Shown here piece by piece: positions 18,602 to 27,766 of a DNA stretch of 64,000 nucleotides. Under the pieces are notes generated by a model. It had not been told where the DNA came from, ran no database searches, and saw nothing but the letters and a program-made list of their open reading frames with translations. The stretch is taken from NCBI RefSeq assembly GCF_004014805.1, contig NZ_ATDN01000005.1:87909-151908 (forward strand), in the 5' to 3' direction. Numbering within the stretch: the stretch's first letter is position 1; the number at the start of each line of letters is the position of its first letter. The DNA comes from Mycolicibacterium elephantis DSM 44368. GTDB lineage: Bacteria; Actinomycetota; Actinomycetes; Mycobacteriales; Mycobacteriaceae. Both the position numbers and the translations under genes were made by a program.

Positions 18602-20764
18602 ATGAGCGAAACGGTGTACACGTTCTGCCGGTACTGCCTGGCGGCGTGCGGCCTGGAAGTCACGGTTGACGGCAACCGGGTCACCAAGATCGCCCCGGAC
18701 AAGCAGAACCCGCATTCGTGGCAGGACTTCTGCGCCAAGGGCCGCACCGCGAACGAGCTCGTCGAACATCCGCGGCGCATCCTGCACCCGATGCGCCGCG
18801 TCGGCGACAGCTACGTCGAGGCCACCTGGGACGAGGCGATCAGCGACATCGCCGCCAGGATGAACGCGCTCATCGAGGCCGGCGGCCCTGACGCGGTCGG
18901 CATCTACTACGGCAACCCGGCGGGCTTCTCGTCGTCCAACGTCATCTTCATGAACGGCTGGCTGGACGCGATCGGCACCCACAGCCGGTACTTCGTCGGC
19001 TCGATCGACCAGAACGCCATGCACGTGGTGGCGTCGGCGATGTACGGGTCGCTGTTGATGGCACCGGTGTCCGATATCGACAACTGCGACTACTTCCTGC
19101 TGGTCGGCACCAATCCCGCAGTGAGCGCGTGGAATTGGCTGGAAACCGTGCCCAACGGGTGGCGGCGCGCGTTGGCCCGACAGAAGCAGGGCGCCAAGAT
19201 CGTGATCGTCGACCCGCTGCGCACCGAGAGCGCAGAGAAAGCCGACCTGCATCTGGCGGTGCGGCCCGGCCAGGACTGGGCGCTGCTACTGGCGATGGTC
19301 AAGGTCGTCCTCGACGAGGGTCTCGAGCATCACCGGGACTGCACCGAACTCGCCACGGGGGTCGACGATTTGCGCGCGCTGGTCGCCGACGCGGACCTCG
19401 ACGACCTGGCCGCGCGCTGCGATATCCCCCGGTCGCTGATCGAGCAGGTGGCCCGGGAGTTCGCCGCCGCGACCGGGGCGATGGTGGTGACCCGCACCGG
19501 GGTGTCGATGCATCTGGCGGGCACCGCCGCCGAATGGCTCGGCCACGTGCTCAACGTGATCACCGGGCGGATGGACCGTCCCGGCGGCCGCAGGTACGAG
19601 CCGGGCTATGTCGACGCCATCCGGATGGCGGGCATGGTCAAGGCCAAGCCGCACCGCAGCCGGCTGCTCGGGCGCGAGATGGTCGCCGGCGCCCACGCAT
19701 TGTCCGAATTACCCGACGAGATAACGACTCCCGGCCGCGGCCAGATCCGCGCACTGGTGATCAGCTGCGGAAACCCGGTGGTGTCCGGGCCGGACGGGGA
19801 CCGGCTGGACAACGCGCTGGCGCAGCTGGATCTGTTGGTGGCCATCGATTTCGTGCAGCGCGAGAGCCATCGGCATGCGCACTGGCTGCTGCCCGCGGTG
19901 CACTGGCTCGAGCGCGACGACCTGTTGGCGTTCACCAGCAACATGCACGACGAGCCGTATCTGCAGTACGGGGCCAGGGCCGTGGAACCGCCGCCGGGCG
20001 CGCGGCAGGAGTGGCGGATCTTCACCGACCTCGCGATCGCCATGAACGCGCCGCTGTTCCGCGCCAAGGGACTCAACGGGTTCATCAAGGCCACCCGCAG
20101 GCTGGCCCGACTCACCGGTAGGCCCGCGCTGGAGTTCGGTCCGCACTGGATCGACCGCCTGGTGGTCGCGACCGGCCGAAAGTTCAACGGCCGCAGGATC
20201 AAGTGGCGCGACGTCGTCTCACATCCGCACGGTATGGTGTTGGGCCCGAGAGAGTTCGGCCACTTCAAGGAAGCGCTGCGCACCGCCGACAAGAAGGTGC
20301 ATGCCGCACCACCGGAATTCGTCGAGTGGGCCCGGGAGTTGCTTGCCCAACCGCACCCCGCGGCGCCTCTGGGCTATCCGTACCAACTGGGCAACCGGCG
20401 TCGCAGACATTCGATGAACTCGTGGCTCAACGAGCTGCCCGGGCTGCATCCGGGCGGCAAGGGCAATGACGTCGTCATCCATCCCAAGGACGCCGCCGAT
20501 CTGGGTGTCAGCGACGGCGATCTGGTGCGGGTGTTTTCACCTGTCGGCGCGATCGAACTGAGGGCGGTGGTGAACGACTCGCCGCGTCAAGGTGTCGTGA
20601 TCGTCGACCACGGTTGGGGCTCACGCGTTTTCGACCCGCGCGGTGACGCCGAGCCGGTGTCCTATGGGGTGAACCGCAACCTGCTCATCGCGGGCGGGTC
20701 GGTGGACCCGCTGTCACAGACCGCGCCGTTGAGTTCGTCGTACGTGGGAATCGAGCGGGTTTAG
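18602..20764 (+). CDS. Molybdopterin-dependent oxidoreductase, DMSO-reductase/formate-dehydrogenase-like
   Basis: 720-residue molybdenum enzyme of the DMSO reductase family. The N-terminal 4Fe-4S site is visible as CRYCLAACG plus a later Cys in DFCAKGRT. Further family signatures are GIYYGNPAGFSSSN, YFLLVGTNPAVSAWN, VIVDPLRTES and the C-terminal molydopterin-dinucleotide domain (about 590-720, VVIHPKDAADLGVSDGDLVR). No signal peptide is present, so it is cytoplasmic. No UGA/selenocysteine codon is seen. Closest recognised relative is the Rv0197-type oxidoreductase; substrate unknown. ATG at 18602. The last bases overlap the convergent gene stop (shared TTAG at 20761-20764). Confidence 0.85.
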   Translation: MSETVYTFCRYCLAACGLEVTVDGNRVTKIAPDKQNPHSWQDFCAKGRTANELVEHPRRILHPMRRVGDSYVEATWDEAISDIAARMNALIEAGGPDAVGIYYGNPAGFSSSNVIFMNGWLDAIGTHSRYFVGSIDQNAMHVVASAMYGSLLMAPVSDIDNCDYFLLVGTNPAVSAWNWLETVPNGWRRALARQKQGAKIVIVDPLRTESAEKADLHLAVRPGQDWALLLAMVKVVLDEGLEHHRDCTELATGVDDLRALVADADLDDLAARCDIPRSLIEQVAREFAAATGAMVVTRTGVSMHLAGTAAEWLGHVLNVITGRMDRPGGRRYEPGYVDAIRMAGMVKAKPHRSRLLGREMVAGAHALSELPDEITTPGRGQIRALVISCGNPVVSGPDGDRLDNALAQLDLLVAIDFVQRESHRHAHWLLPAVHWLERDDLLAFTSNMHDEPYLQYGARAVEPPPGARQEWRIFTDLAIAMNAPLFRAKGLNGFIKATRRLARLTGRPALEFGPHWIDRLVVATGRKFNGRRIKWRDVVSHPHGMVLGPREFGHFKEALRTADKKVHAAPPEFVEWARELLAQPHPAAPLGYPYQLGNRRRRHSMNSWLNELPGLHPGGKGNDVVIHPKDAADLGVSDGDLVRVFSPVGAIELRAVVNDSPRQGVVIVDHGWGSRVFDPRGDAEPVSYGVNRNLLIAGGSVDPLSQTAPLSSSYVGIERV

Positions 20765-21330
20765 AGTTGCGGCCCCTCGGCGCGTAGATCGTCGACGTTG
20801 CGCATGGCTTCGCGCAGCTTGCCCAACCATTCCTCGGCGTGCTCGCCGACCAGCCGGACCGACCACGCCAGCGCATCCGACCGGGACCGCGCCACCCCGG
20901 CGTCGACCAACGTGTCGAGCACTTGGCGTTCCGGTTGCCGCAGCCGGGTCATCACCGGCACGGCGAGGTGGGTGAACATGATCCGTTCGGCGTCGCCGTC
21001 GGAGCCGATCTCGACTCCCCACGCCACCTTGCGCCCATAGCGCGCCTCGGCTTCGTCGGCGATGCGCATGCGCTCCGACCGCGTCTCCTCCCGGAAGCGG
21101 GCCACCCGGCCGGAGGCGTGGGCCTCACTTTCCGAGGTGTCGGAGCCCTGTGGCGCGGGCAGCCGGCCGATGACGGTGATCTCTTCGCGGTCGACGATGA
21201 CCGTCGGGTCGCCGTTGAACCAGGCCTCGGGCAGGCGACCGGCGAACCAGTCGGCGGCGTCGCTCGCGTCGGGCTGCTGTGTCTGTTGCCAGCCGCCGGG
21301 GCGTCGACGGCCGTGGAAATGGTGCCTCAT
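20761..21330 (-). CDS. Hypothetical protein with ribbon-helix-helix-like C-terminal region
   Basis: 189 residues, unknown function. The N-terminus is basic and low-complexity (MRHHFHGRRRPGGW), the middle is mixed alpha/beta (TVIVDREEITVIGRLP; RKVAWGVEIGSDGD). Residues about 140-175 (QVLDTLVDAGVARSRSDALA) look like the helix-turn-helix part of ribbon-helix-helix regulators, which typically combine a degenerate TLVDAG with RSRSDAL. Three 8-bp direct repeats abut the start codon on the promoter side, as expected for autoregulation by such a protein. Tail-to-tail overlap with the molybdopterin enzyme gene. The regulator idea is an inference. Confidence 0.6.
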   Translation of the reverse strand: MRHHFHGRRRPGGWQQTQQPDASDAADWFAGRLPEAWFNGDPTVIVDREEITVIGRLPAPQGSDTSESEAHASGRVARFREETRSERMRIADEAEARYGRKVAWGVEIGSDGDAERIMFTHLAVPVMTRLRQPERQVLDTLVDAGVARSRSDALAWSVRLVGEHAEEWLGKLREAMRNVDDLRAEGPQL

Positions 21331-21353
21331 GATTACATGATTACACCGTTACA
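21330..21353 (-). promoter_or_regulatory. Three 8-bp direct repeats abutting the start codon
   Basis: On the plus strand TGATTACA (21330-21337), TGATTACA (21338-21345) and CCGTTACA (21346-21353) follow one another without gaps, and the first overlaps the ATG. Read on the minus strand the array is TGTAACGG-TGTAATCA-TGTAATCA, which also contains a TGTAAT that could serve as a -10. A promoter/operator for the 189-residue gene giving a nearly leaderless transcript is inferred. Confidence 0.5.
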
Positions 21354-21431
21354 TCGCTGGTGGGCATGTTTCAGCCGTCGGCATAACGCCGAGGTAGCAG
21401 CATGGTGGTCCGGCCGGCCGGCGCCCGAGAC

Positions 21432-21635
21432 CTAGTTGCGTTTGCGCAGCACGACGGCGCCGCCACCGACCACCGCCACGATGAACAACAGGATGGCCAG
21501 GCCCGGGCTGACCAACCACCACACCAGGCTCAGCGCGACGAGCACCGGCGACACCGCGAACAACACCATGAGCGGGTGCTGCTTGATCACCGCGACAGCG
21601 CTTCGCGCGCGTGTCCGGTCGATTTCCTTCGCCAT
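21432..21635 (-). CDS. Small membrane protein, two helices
   Basis: 67 residues starting MAKEIDRTRARSA at the ATG at 21635, the only good start in a much longer open frame. Two hydrophobic segments (residues about 22-41 and 43-63) are separated by a SPG turn. The C-terminus is basic (VVLRKRN). No family is recognised, although small two-helix proteins of this type are conserved in mycobacteria. It is divergent from the AIM24-type gene. Confidence 0.6.
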   Translation of the reverse strand: MAKEIDRTRARSAVAVIKQHPLMVLFAVSPVLVALSLVWWLVSPGLAILLFIVAVVGGGAVVLRKRN

Positions 21636-21683
21636 GTGCCCAGGATGCCAGTGCACCCCCTGCGGTTGCCCTAGTTTGTTGCC

Positions 21684-22556
21684 ATGACAGCACCAAACCC
21701 CGGAAGCTGGCGACCCGACCCCGAGGGCCGTTTCGACTACCGCTGGTGGGACGGCCAGCGCTGGACCGACCAGGTGTCCCATCAGGGCCAGGTCGGCCGG
21801 GCGCCGATGGGCGGTGCGCCACCGAGCCAACCACAGCGCGGCCCAGCGCAACCCGGGCCCGCGGCCCCGCCCGTCGGCCATGGGTTCGAGGGCATCTCGG
21901 GTGAGCTGGTCGACGGCCGGTTCAGCGAGAAAGAGGCCAAGGCGATCGCGAACCAGAACACCAAGATGCTGCGGGTACGCCTCGGCGAACCATTCCTGGC
22001 CCGGCAGGGATCCATGGTCGCCTACCAGGGCAATGTCGACTTCGCGTTCGAGGGCGGCGGGGCGTCGAAGTTCCTCAAGAAGGCACTGACCGGCGAGGGT
22101 CTGCCGTTGATGCGCTGCCAGGGCCAGGGCGATGTCTTCCTCGCCGACCGGGCCGCCGACGTGCACCTGCTCAACCTCACCAACGCCGGCCTGTCGATCA
22201 GCGGCAAGAACGTGCTGGCGTTCTCGTCGAGCCTGGACTGGAATATCGAACGGGTCAAAGGCGGCAGCATCGCGACGGGCGGGCTGTTCAACACCACGCT
22301 GCGCGGCACCGGGTGGGTCGCGCTGACGACCGACGGTCCGCCGGTGGTGCTCAACGCCGCCGAGGCGCCGACGTTCGCCGACACCAACGCGGTGGTGGCG
22401 TGGTCGGCGAACCTGCAGACCCAGCTCAAGATGAGCTTCAAGGCGGGCGCACTCATCGGCCGCGGCTCCGGTGAGGCCGTTCAGGTGGCCTTCTCCGGGC
22501 CGGGTTTCGTGATCGTGCAGCCCTCGGAGGGCGTCGCGGTGACCTCGTCCCAATAA
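21684..22556 (+). CDS. AIM24-family protein with N-terminal DUF2510 module
   Basis: 290 residues. The first about 30 residues match the DUF2510 pattern (GSWRPDPEGRFDYRWWDGQR), a Trp-rich module often at the start of actinobacterial proteins of other kinds. A Pro/Gln/Gly-rich linker (about 35-65) follows, then a beta-rich AIM24 domain (about 68-285; for example LRVRLGEPFLARQGSMVAYQ, DVFLADRAADVHLLNL, FVIVQPSEG). The bacterial function of AIM24 is unknown. ATG at 21684. The 3' end faces dtd across 25 bases. Confidence 0.78.
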   Translation: MTAPNPGSWRPDPEGRFDYRWWDGQRWTDQVSHQGQVGRAPMGGAPPSQPQRGPAQPGPAAPPVGHGFEGISGELVDGRFSEKEAKAIANQNTKMLRVRLGEPFLARQGSMVAYQGNVDFAFEGGGASKFLKKALTGEGLPLMRCQGQGDVFLADRAADVHLLNLTNAGLSISGKNVLAFSSSLDWNIERVKGGSIATGGLFNTTLRGTGWVALTTDGPPVVLNAAEAPTFADTNAVVAWSANLQTQLKMSFKAGALIGRGSGEAVQVAFSGPGFVIVQPSEGVAVTSSQ

Positions 22557-22581
22557 GAGCCGGCCCAGTAAGAGCCAGGGG

Positions 22582-23016
22582 TCACAGCTCCAGCAGCAAC
22601 GTGACCGGACCGTCGTTGACGAGTTCAACGTGCATGTGCGCACCGAACACCCCGGTCGCCACCTCGGCGCCCAGCTTCCGCAACGCGTCGGCGAACGCCT
22701 CGACCAGCGGCTCGGCGACGGAGCGGGGCGCCGCGGCGTTCCAGGCGGGGCGACGTCCCTTGGCGGTGTTGGCGTAGAGGGTGAACTGGCTGATGACCAG
22801 GATCGGCGCACCGACATCGGACGCGGATTTCTCGTCGTCGAGAATGCGCAGCTGCCAGAGCTTTTCGGCGAGACGCCGAGCCTTGGCCTCGTCGTCGTCG
22901 TGGGTGACCCCGACGAGGGCGAGCAGGCTCTGGCCATCGGGCCGCGAGACGGCCCCGACCACCTCGCCGTCGACCTTCACCGCCGCCGAGAGCACCCGTT
23001 GCACCAGGACACGCAT
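22582..23016 (-). CDS. dtd: D-aminoacyl-tRNA deacylase
   Basis: Proofreading enzyme that removes D-amino acids from mischarged tRNA, 144 residues, cytoplasmic. Family motifs are present: [17 protein letters not shown] at the start, the active-site SQFTLYAN motif, [11 protein letters not shown], and the GP dipeptide in [14 protein letters not shown] near the end. Length and start (ATG 23016) are typical. It is a stand-alone gene pointing away from the copper module. Confidence 0.92.
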   Translation of the reverse strand: MRVLVQRVLSAAVKVDGEVVGAVSRPDGQSLLALVGVTHDDDEAKARRLAEKLWQLRILDDEKSASDVGAPILVISQFTLYANTAKGRRPAWNAAAPRSVAEPLVEAFADALRKLGAEVATGVFGAHMHVELVNDGPVTLLLEL

Positions 23017-23061
23017 GCCCCAGATGGTGCCACGTAGGCGGCGACGTAGACCTTCCGCCAC

Positions 23062-23078
23062 ATACCCCATGGGGGTAC
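23062..23078. promoter_or_regulatory. CsoR-type copper operator, copy 1
   Basis: Near-perfect palindrome ATACCCCATGGGGGTAC, 12 bases before the methyltransferase ATG. The TACCCC-N-GGGGTA layout is that recognised by CsoR/RicR copper-sensing repressors. An almost identical copy precedes copZ at 23692. No csoR gene is in the window, so the repressor would act from elsewhere. Confidence 0.7.
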
Positions 23079-23089
23079 TGTTCGGTCGC

Positions 23090-23686
23090 ATGAAGCTCAA
23101 CGCCATCGAACGTGCAGCGATGAACAACCCGCTACGCGCCGCGCACCAGCACACCCGCGAGGCGGCCTGGTTTCGACGGCTCGCCGGCGGCGACCTCTGC
23201 GGACAGCACGTCCTAGAGGTCGGCTGTGGCCGAGGCGTGGGTTCACAGGTGATCCTGGACCGATTGGGCGCCGAGCGGGTAACGGCCTTCGATCTCGACG
23301 AGTCCATGGTCGAGTCGGCACGCCGACGCCTGCGCGGACGTCCGGTGTCACTCTCGGTCGGGGACGTCTGCAGCATCGCGGCCCCGTCGGGCTCGATCGA
23401 CACGGTCGTGGACTTCGGCATCATCCACCACGTCCCCGATTGGCAGCAGGCGCTCGCCGAGATCGCTCGGGTGCTGCGGCCGGACGGGTTGTTGCTCTTC
23501 GAAGAAATCCCCCGACGCACACTGGAGAGCCTGGTGTTCCGAACGCTGACCGTCCACCCGCGCGAAAACCGCTTCGAAGCCGAGGAATTCGCTGCCGAGC
23601 TGAGTCGGCACGGCTTGCATGGCAGCGGAAGTCTCGAGCGCCGCCTCGGCGGGATGTTGTTCGTGGGGGCGGCACGCAAGACCTGA
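23090..23686 (+). CDS. Class I SAM-dependent methyltransferase in the copper module
   Basis: 198-residue methyltransferase. SAM-binding motif I is [14 protein letters not shown] (about residue 42-55). Motif II follows ([17 protein letters not shown]), then [20 protein letters not shown] and [12 protein letters not shown]. The fold is typical of ubiE/UbiG-like enzymes and the substrate is unknown. ATG at 23090 is 12 bases after a CsoR-type palindrome, so it is probably copper-induced and possibly from a very short leader. copZ follows after 38 bases with its own copy of the same palindrome. A role in metal tolerance is inferred only from context. Confidence 0.8.
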   Translation: MKLNAIERAAMNNPLRAAHQHTREAAWFRRLAGGDLCGQHVLEVGCGRGVGSQVILDRLGAERVTAFDLDESMVESARRRLRGRPVSLSVGDVCSIAAPSGSIDTVVDFGIIHHVPDWQQALAEIARVLRPDGLLLFEEIPRRTLESLVFRTLTVHPRENRFEAEEFAAELSRHGLHGSGSLERRLGGMLFVGAARKT

Positions 23687-23691
23687 TTTGC

Positions 23692-23708
23692 ATACCCCAT
23701 GGGGGTAT
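23692..23708. promoter_or_regulatory. CsoR-type copper operator, copy 2
   Basis: Perfect palindrome ATACCCCATGGGGGTAT located between the methyltransferase stop and the copZ ATG (23725). It shares 16 of 17 bases with the copy at 23062. The position fits a repressor site that controls copZ-copA. Confidence 0.75.
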
Positions 23709-23724
23709 CAGTATCCTGGCGACC

Positions 23725-23931
23725 ATGACCACAACGACCATCACCGTCACCGGGATGACCTGCGCACACTGCGCCGCGTCGCTGCGCGAGGAGATCGGCG
23801 AGATCGCGGGTGTTCGGGACGTCCAGGTCGACGTCGCCAGCGGCGCGGTGACGATCGACAGCGAGAACCCGGTGGACCCCGCCGTGATCCAGAGCGCGGT
23901 CGAAGACGCCGGCTACCAGCTGGCGAGCTGA
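23725..23931 (+). CDS. copZ: Copper chaperone CopZ-like, heavy-metal-associated domain
   Basis: 68-residue single HMA-domain protein that binds Cu(I) and passes it to the ATPase encoded next. The metal site is [10 protein letters not shown] (Cys13 and Cys16). The fold ends in GYQLAS, and the length equals one HMA domain. ATG 23725 lies 17 bases after the CsoR-type operator. The downstream copA start follows the stop codon by one base, so the two are co-translated. Confidence 0.9.
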   Translation: MTTTTITVTGMTCAHCAASLREEIGEIAGVRDVQVDVASGAVTIDSENPVDPAVIQSAVEDAGYQLAS

Positions 23932-23932
23932 C

Positions 23933-26155
23933 ATGTCGACGATCGAGCTGTCGATCGACGGGATGACGTGTGCGTCGTGCGCGAACCGGATCGAGAGAAA
24001 GCTCAACAAGATTGACGGCGTGACCGCGACCGTCAACTTCGCGACCGAGAAGGCGCGGGTCACCTACGGCGACGACGTCACCCCGGAGGAGTTGGTCGGC
24101 ACGGTCGAAAAGGCCGGATACCAAGCGCATCTGCCCACCCACGACACCTCCGCCGAACCAGCCGAGGACGAGCCCGCCGCCTCATTGCGGCGCCGGCTGC
24201 TGATCGCGCTGGCGCTGACGGTTCCGGTGATCGCGATGGCGATGGTGCCCGCTCTGCAGTTCCCGAACTGGCAGTGGTTGTCGTTGACGTTGGCGGCGCC
24301 GGTGGTGGTGTGGGCCGGCTGGCCGTTCCACCACGCGGCGTGGGTGAACCTGCGACACCGCACGGCGACGATGGACACGCTGATCTCGATGGGCACCCTC
24401 GCGGCGTTCGGGTGGTCGATCTACGCGCTGTTCTGGGGCACAGCGGGCGTCACGGGCATGACCCATCCGTTCGAGCTGACGATCAGCCGCACCGACGGCT
24501 CCGGCAACATCTACCTCGAAGTGGCCGCCGGGGTGACCACGTTCGTGCTGGCCGGACGATACTTCGAAGCCCGCGCCAAACGCCGCGCCGGTGCCGCGCT
24601 GCGTGCGCTGCTGGAACTGGGCGCCAAGGACGTCGTCGTACTCAGAAACGGTGCCGAACAACGTATTCCACTCGATCAGCTGACCGTCGGCGACCAGTTC
24701 GTGGTCCGCCCCGGAGAGAAGATCGCCACGGATGGCGTTGTTGTGCAAGGCAACTCGGCGGTGGATGCCTCGATGTTGACGGGCGAGCCCCTGCCGGTGG
24801 ACGTCGGGCCCGGTGATCAGGTCGTCGGCGCGACGATCAACGTCGATGGCCGGCTCGTGGTGCGGGCCAACCGGATCGGCTCCGACACTGCGCTGGCGCA
24901 GATCGCCCGCCTCGTCGAGAACGCACAGAACGAGAAGGCGCGGACCCAGCGGTTGGCCGACCGGATCTCAGGCGTCTTCGTTCCGATCGTCATCGCCCTT
25001 GCCGGCGCGACGCTCGGATTCTGGCTCGCCACCGGCGAATCGGCGGCCACCGCGTTCACCGCTGCGGTGGCGGTGCTGATCATCGCGTGTCCGTGCGCGT
25101 TGGGTCTTGCGACGCCGACGGCGCTGATGGTGGGCACCGGCCGAGGTGCGCAGCTGGGCATCTTGATCAAGGGCCCGGAGGTGCTGGAGTCGACGCGACG
25201 CATCGACACCATCGTCTTGGACAAGACGGGCACCGTCACCACCGGGACGATGTCACTGCTCGACGTGATCACCGCCGACGGCGAGGAGCCCGACCGGGTG
25301 CTGCGGATGGCCGGGGCGCTGGAAAACAACTCCGAGCATCCGATCGCGAAGGCGATCACCGCGGCCGCCCGCGACAAGGTCGGTGACCTGCCCGCCGCCG
25401 AAGACTTCACCAACCTGCGCGGTCTCGGCGTGCAAGGGACGGTCGACGGGCACGCGGTGGTGGTCGGCAGGCAGCGGCTGGTGTCGGCGCCCGACACAAG
25501 GCCCGACACAAGGCCCGACACGCTCGGGCCTGCCATGCAGCAGGCGGAAGCGGAGGGCCGCACCGCCGTCGTCGTCGCCTGGGACGGCACCCCGCGCGGT
25601 GTGCTGGTGGTCGCCGACGCGATCAAGCCCACCTCGGCCGACGCCGTCGCGCAACTGCGCGCGCTGGGGCTGACCCCGATCATGCTGACCGGTGACAACA
25701 AGGCGGCGGCCAACACCGTGGCGCGTCAGGTCGGCATCGACGAGGTCATCGCCGAGGTGCTGCCGCAGGAGAAGGTCGAGGCCGTCAAGCGACTGCAGGC
25801 CGAAGGCAAGGTCGTGGCGATGGTCGGCGACGGCGTCAACGACGCCGCGGCGCTGGCGCAGGCCGATCTGGGCCTGGCGATGGGCAGCGGCACCGACGTC
25901 GCGATCGAGGCGGGCGATCTGACGCTGGTGCGCGACGATCTGCGTGCCGTGCCCGACGCGATTCGGCTGTCCCGCAAGACGTTGGCGACGATCAAGGGCA
26001 ACCTGTTCTGGGCGTTCGCATACAACGTCGCGGCGCTGCCGCTGGCTGCGGCCGGCTTGCTCAACCCGATGATCGCCGGCGCGGCAATGGCTTTCAGCTC
26101 GGTCTTCGTGGTCAGCAACAGCCTGAGGCTGCGTCACTTCACCCCGTCGCGGTAA
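23933..26155 (+). CDS. copA: Copper-exporting P1B-type ATPase
   Basis: 740-residue Cu(I) efflux pump. The N-terminal HMA domain has [10 protein letters not shown] (about 11-20). The eight-helix membrane domain includes the transport motif [12 protein letters not shown]. Phosphorylation motif DKTGTVTTG, actuator TGEP, nucleotide-binding SEHP ([11 protein letters not shown]), and [10 protein letters not shown] hinge are all intact. Invariant C-terminal membrane residues YN ([12 protein letters not shown]) and MAFSS fit the P1B-1 copper class. It contains a short PDTR tandem duplication in the nucleotide domain (25491-25521). Operon with copZ. Related to CtpV/CtpB and M. smegmatis-type CopA proteins. 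Confidence 0.92.
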   Translation: MSTIELSIDGMTCASCANRIERKLNKIDGVTATVNFATEKARVTYGDDVTPEELVGTVEKAGYQAHLPTHDTSAEPAEDEPAASLRRRLLIALALTVPVIAMAMVPALQFPNWQWLSLTLAAPVVVWAGWPFHHAAWVNLRHRTATMDTLISMGTLAAFGWSIYALFWGTAGVTGMTHPFELTISRTDGSGNIYLEVAAGVTTFVLAGRYFEARAKRRAGAALRALLELGAKDVVVLRNGAEQRIPLDQLTVGDQFVVRPGEKIATDGVVVQGNSAVDASMLTGEPLPVDVGPGDQVVGATINVDGRLVVRANRIGSDTALAQIARLVENAQNEKARTQRLADRISGVFVPIVIALAGATLGFWLATGESAATAFTAAVAVLIIACPCALGLATPTALMVGTGRGAQLGILIKGPEVLESTRRIDTIVLDKTGTVTTGTMSLLDVITADGEEPDRVLRMAGALENNSEHPIAKAITAAARDKVGDLPAAEDFTNLRGLGVQGTVDGHAVVVGRQRLVSAPDTRPDTRPDTLGPAMQQAEAEGRTAVVVAWDGTPRGVLVVADAIKPTSADAVAQLRALGLTPIMLTGDNKAAANTVARQVGIDEVIAEVLPQEKVEAVKRLQAEGKVVAMVGDGVNDAAALAQADLGLAMGSGTDVAIEAGDLTLVRDDLRAVPDAIRLSRKTLATIKGNLFWAFAYNVAALPLAAAGLLNPMIAGAAMAFSSVFVVSNSLRLRHFTPSR
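25491..25521 (+). repeat. 12-bp tandem repeat inside copA
   Basis: CGACACAAGGCC occurs at 25492-25503 and 25504-25515 and a third partial copy (CGACAC) follows. It encodes [12 protein letters not shown] in a loop of the nucleotide-binding domain and preserves the frame. It is likely a slippage-type length polymorphism. Confidence 0.8.
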
Positions 26156-26159
26156 CGCA

Positions 26160-26564
26160 TCACAGGGTCGCGGTGACCGGACCCAGCAGCTGGCAGTTCG
26201 GGTCGGTGGTGAAATCGAACATGGCACCGCAGCCGCGACCCGACGAGACATAGGTGGTGCCAGGCTGATAGGGCTCAAACACCTGCGCGGTCTCGCGTCC
26301 CGTCGACTGCGCGCATTTCCCCGGCCCGCCTTGGACGTGCAGGCACGCCACGCCGAACTTCGGCTCGAACATGCCCAGACAGCCCGCAGGCACCACGGTG
26401 GCGGTGACCATGTCCACGCCCGACACCTGCACGACCTGCGGGGCTGACAGCGTGAACGAGCACGGGCCCGGCAGCGGAGGCGGCTGCGCATGCGCGGTGG
26501 CCGCGCCCGCCATGCCGGCCAGCGCGACGGTCGACACCCAAAGAGCCGTGACCGCTCGGAGCAT
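26160..26564 (-). CDS. Secreted Cys-containing hypothetical protein
   Basis: 134 residues from ATG 26564. A Sec signal peptide (MLRAVTALWVSTVALAGMAG) ends near ATAHA-Q, so the mature protein of about 107 residues is released outside. It contains six Cys (GPCSFTL, AGCLGMF, VACLHV, GKCAQS, GRGCGAM, DPNCQL), enough for three disulfides. No family is recognised. The longer frame to 26765 overlaps the cyclase gene and is unlikely. It is convergent with copA across 4 bases. Confidence 0.65.
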   Translation of the reverse strand: MLRAVTALWVSTVALAGMAGAATAHAQPPPLPGPCSFTLSAPQVVQVSGVDMVTATVVPAGCLGMFEPKFGVACLHVQGGPGKCAQSTGRETAQVFEPYQPGTTYVSSGRGCGAMFDFTTDPNCQLLGPVTATL

Positions 26565-26610
26565 GTCTGGATCGTAGACCACGATCAGTTGCCGTCGGCC
26601 GGTTCCGATG

Positions 26611-27726
26611 TCAGCCGGACGATCGCCGCACCCGGAACAACTTGGTGTCGCCCTTGACGCCTTTGAGGCGACGAGCACCCGCGAACGACCACGCGAAGCC
26701 GTCGGCCGAACCGATCGCCTGCCTGGCGGTTTCGGCCACCAGCACCGAATCCGGCCTGGCCACACTCGTCACCCGGCTGGCCACGTTGACCGGGCTGCCG
26801 AACCAGTCCCCGGCCCTGCTCACCGCGGACCCATATGCCAACCCGATGCGCAGTGGCGGGAAGTCGTCGTACTTCTCCGCTGCCGCAAGCAGTTCGAGCG
26901 CGGTGTTCAGCAACGCCACCGCATCGGTGCTGACCAGCATGACCGCGTCACCGATCGTCTTGATGAAGCGCACCGGTGGCGCGACGGCGTCCCGGGTCAG
27001 GTTGGACAGCCGGGCGGCGAGCGTCTCCAGTTCCTCGGGCGGCACGGCCTCGCCGAGGCGGGTGAAGCCGACGAGGTCGGCGAACATGACCGCGATGGTC
27101 CGCGCCCCGGGCAGTGCGCCCGCCGCACGCTCAGCGGTGCTGACGGCCTCGGTTTCCAACGTGTGCCGCAGTTGGATGTGCAGCATGTCCTCGCACAGCG
27201 GACCGAGCAGCGGCGAGATCTCGCGCACCAGGCGTTCGTACGACTGGGCGAGCTCCAGTTCGGTGGTGCCGGGCGTGATCACCGCCTCCAGCACCACCTG
27301 ACGCATGGTCTCGGCCGTCTGCGCCAGGCCTTGTCCCAGCACGCGCGCCACGGAGATCACCTGCTCGCGCGTCAGACCGAGGTCGAGGAAGACCTTCGCG
27401 CGGACGGCGGCTTCACTGTCGGCGCGCAGATGGATGACGGCGTCGGGGTCCTCGGCCCTCGGAAGGCCGAGGGCCGACTGCAGCGCGTAGAGCAATTCCA
27501 GGTCGATCCCGGACTCCTCGCAGATCTGGCGCGCCGACACGTACACACCGTCGTTGCCGACAAGGCGGCCCGCGGGCAACAGCATCGGCGACACCTCGCC
27601 GCGGATCTGATCGATTGTGAACCCCTGTTCGAGCAACCACTCGATCAACTCCGCACGTTCGGCGCGGGCCGCGCCCTCGAGGTCGTCGAGCAGCCCGGTC
27701 GCCTCGATGTCGAGATCTTCGGCCAC
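26611..27726 (-). CDS. Class III adenylyl cyclase with autoinhibitory N-terminal domain (Rv1264 type)
   Basis: cAMP-forming enzyme of about 371 residues. Residues 1-185 match the helical pH-sensing/autoinhibitory domain of M. tuberculosis Rv1264 (for example [12 protein letters not shown] and [11 protein letters not shown]). Residues about 200-370 form the catalytic domain. It has metal-binding Asp in [11 protein letters not shown], substrate-specifying Lys and second Asp in [12 protein letters not shown], and transition-state residues in [13 protein letters not shown]. All catalytic residues expected for a homodimeric cyclase are present. I chose GTG at 27726 ([11 protein letters not shown]) because it abuts the conserved region. 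The start lies 40 bases from the divergent glycosylase gene. Confidence 0.88.
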   Translation of the reverse strand: MAEDLDIEATGLLDDLEGAARAERAELIEWLLEQGFTIDQIRGEVSPMLLPAGRLVGNDGVYVSARQICEESGIDLELLYALQSALGLPRAEDPDAVIHLRADSEAAVRAKVFLDLGLTREQVISVARVLGQGLAQTAETMRQVVLEAVITPGTTELELAQSYERLVREISPLLGPLCEDMLHIQLRHTLETEAVSTAERAAGALPGARTIAVMFADLVGFTRLGEAVPPEELETLAARLSNLTRDAVAPPVRFIKTIGDAVMLVSTDAVALLNTALELLAAAEKYDDFPPLRIGLAYGSAVSRAGDWFGSPVNVASRVTSVARPDSVLVAETARQAIGSADGFAWSFAGARRLKGVKGDTKLFRVRRSSG

Positions 27727-27766
27727 CGGCCCAACGTATACCGCGGCGACGTGCCATATTCGCGGT

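Noticed and set aside
18602..20764. Selenocysteine in the formate-dehydrogenase-like protein
   Set aside because: The frame has no internal TGA and no obvious SECIS-like need; the metal ligand cannot be assigned to Sec.
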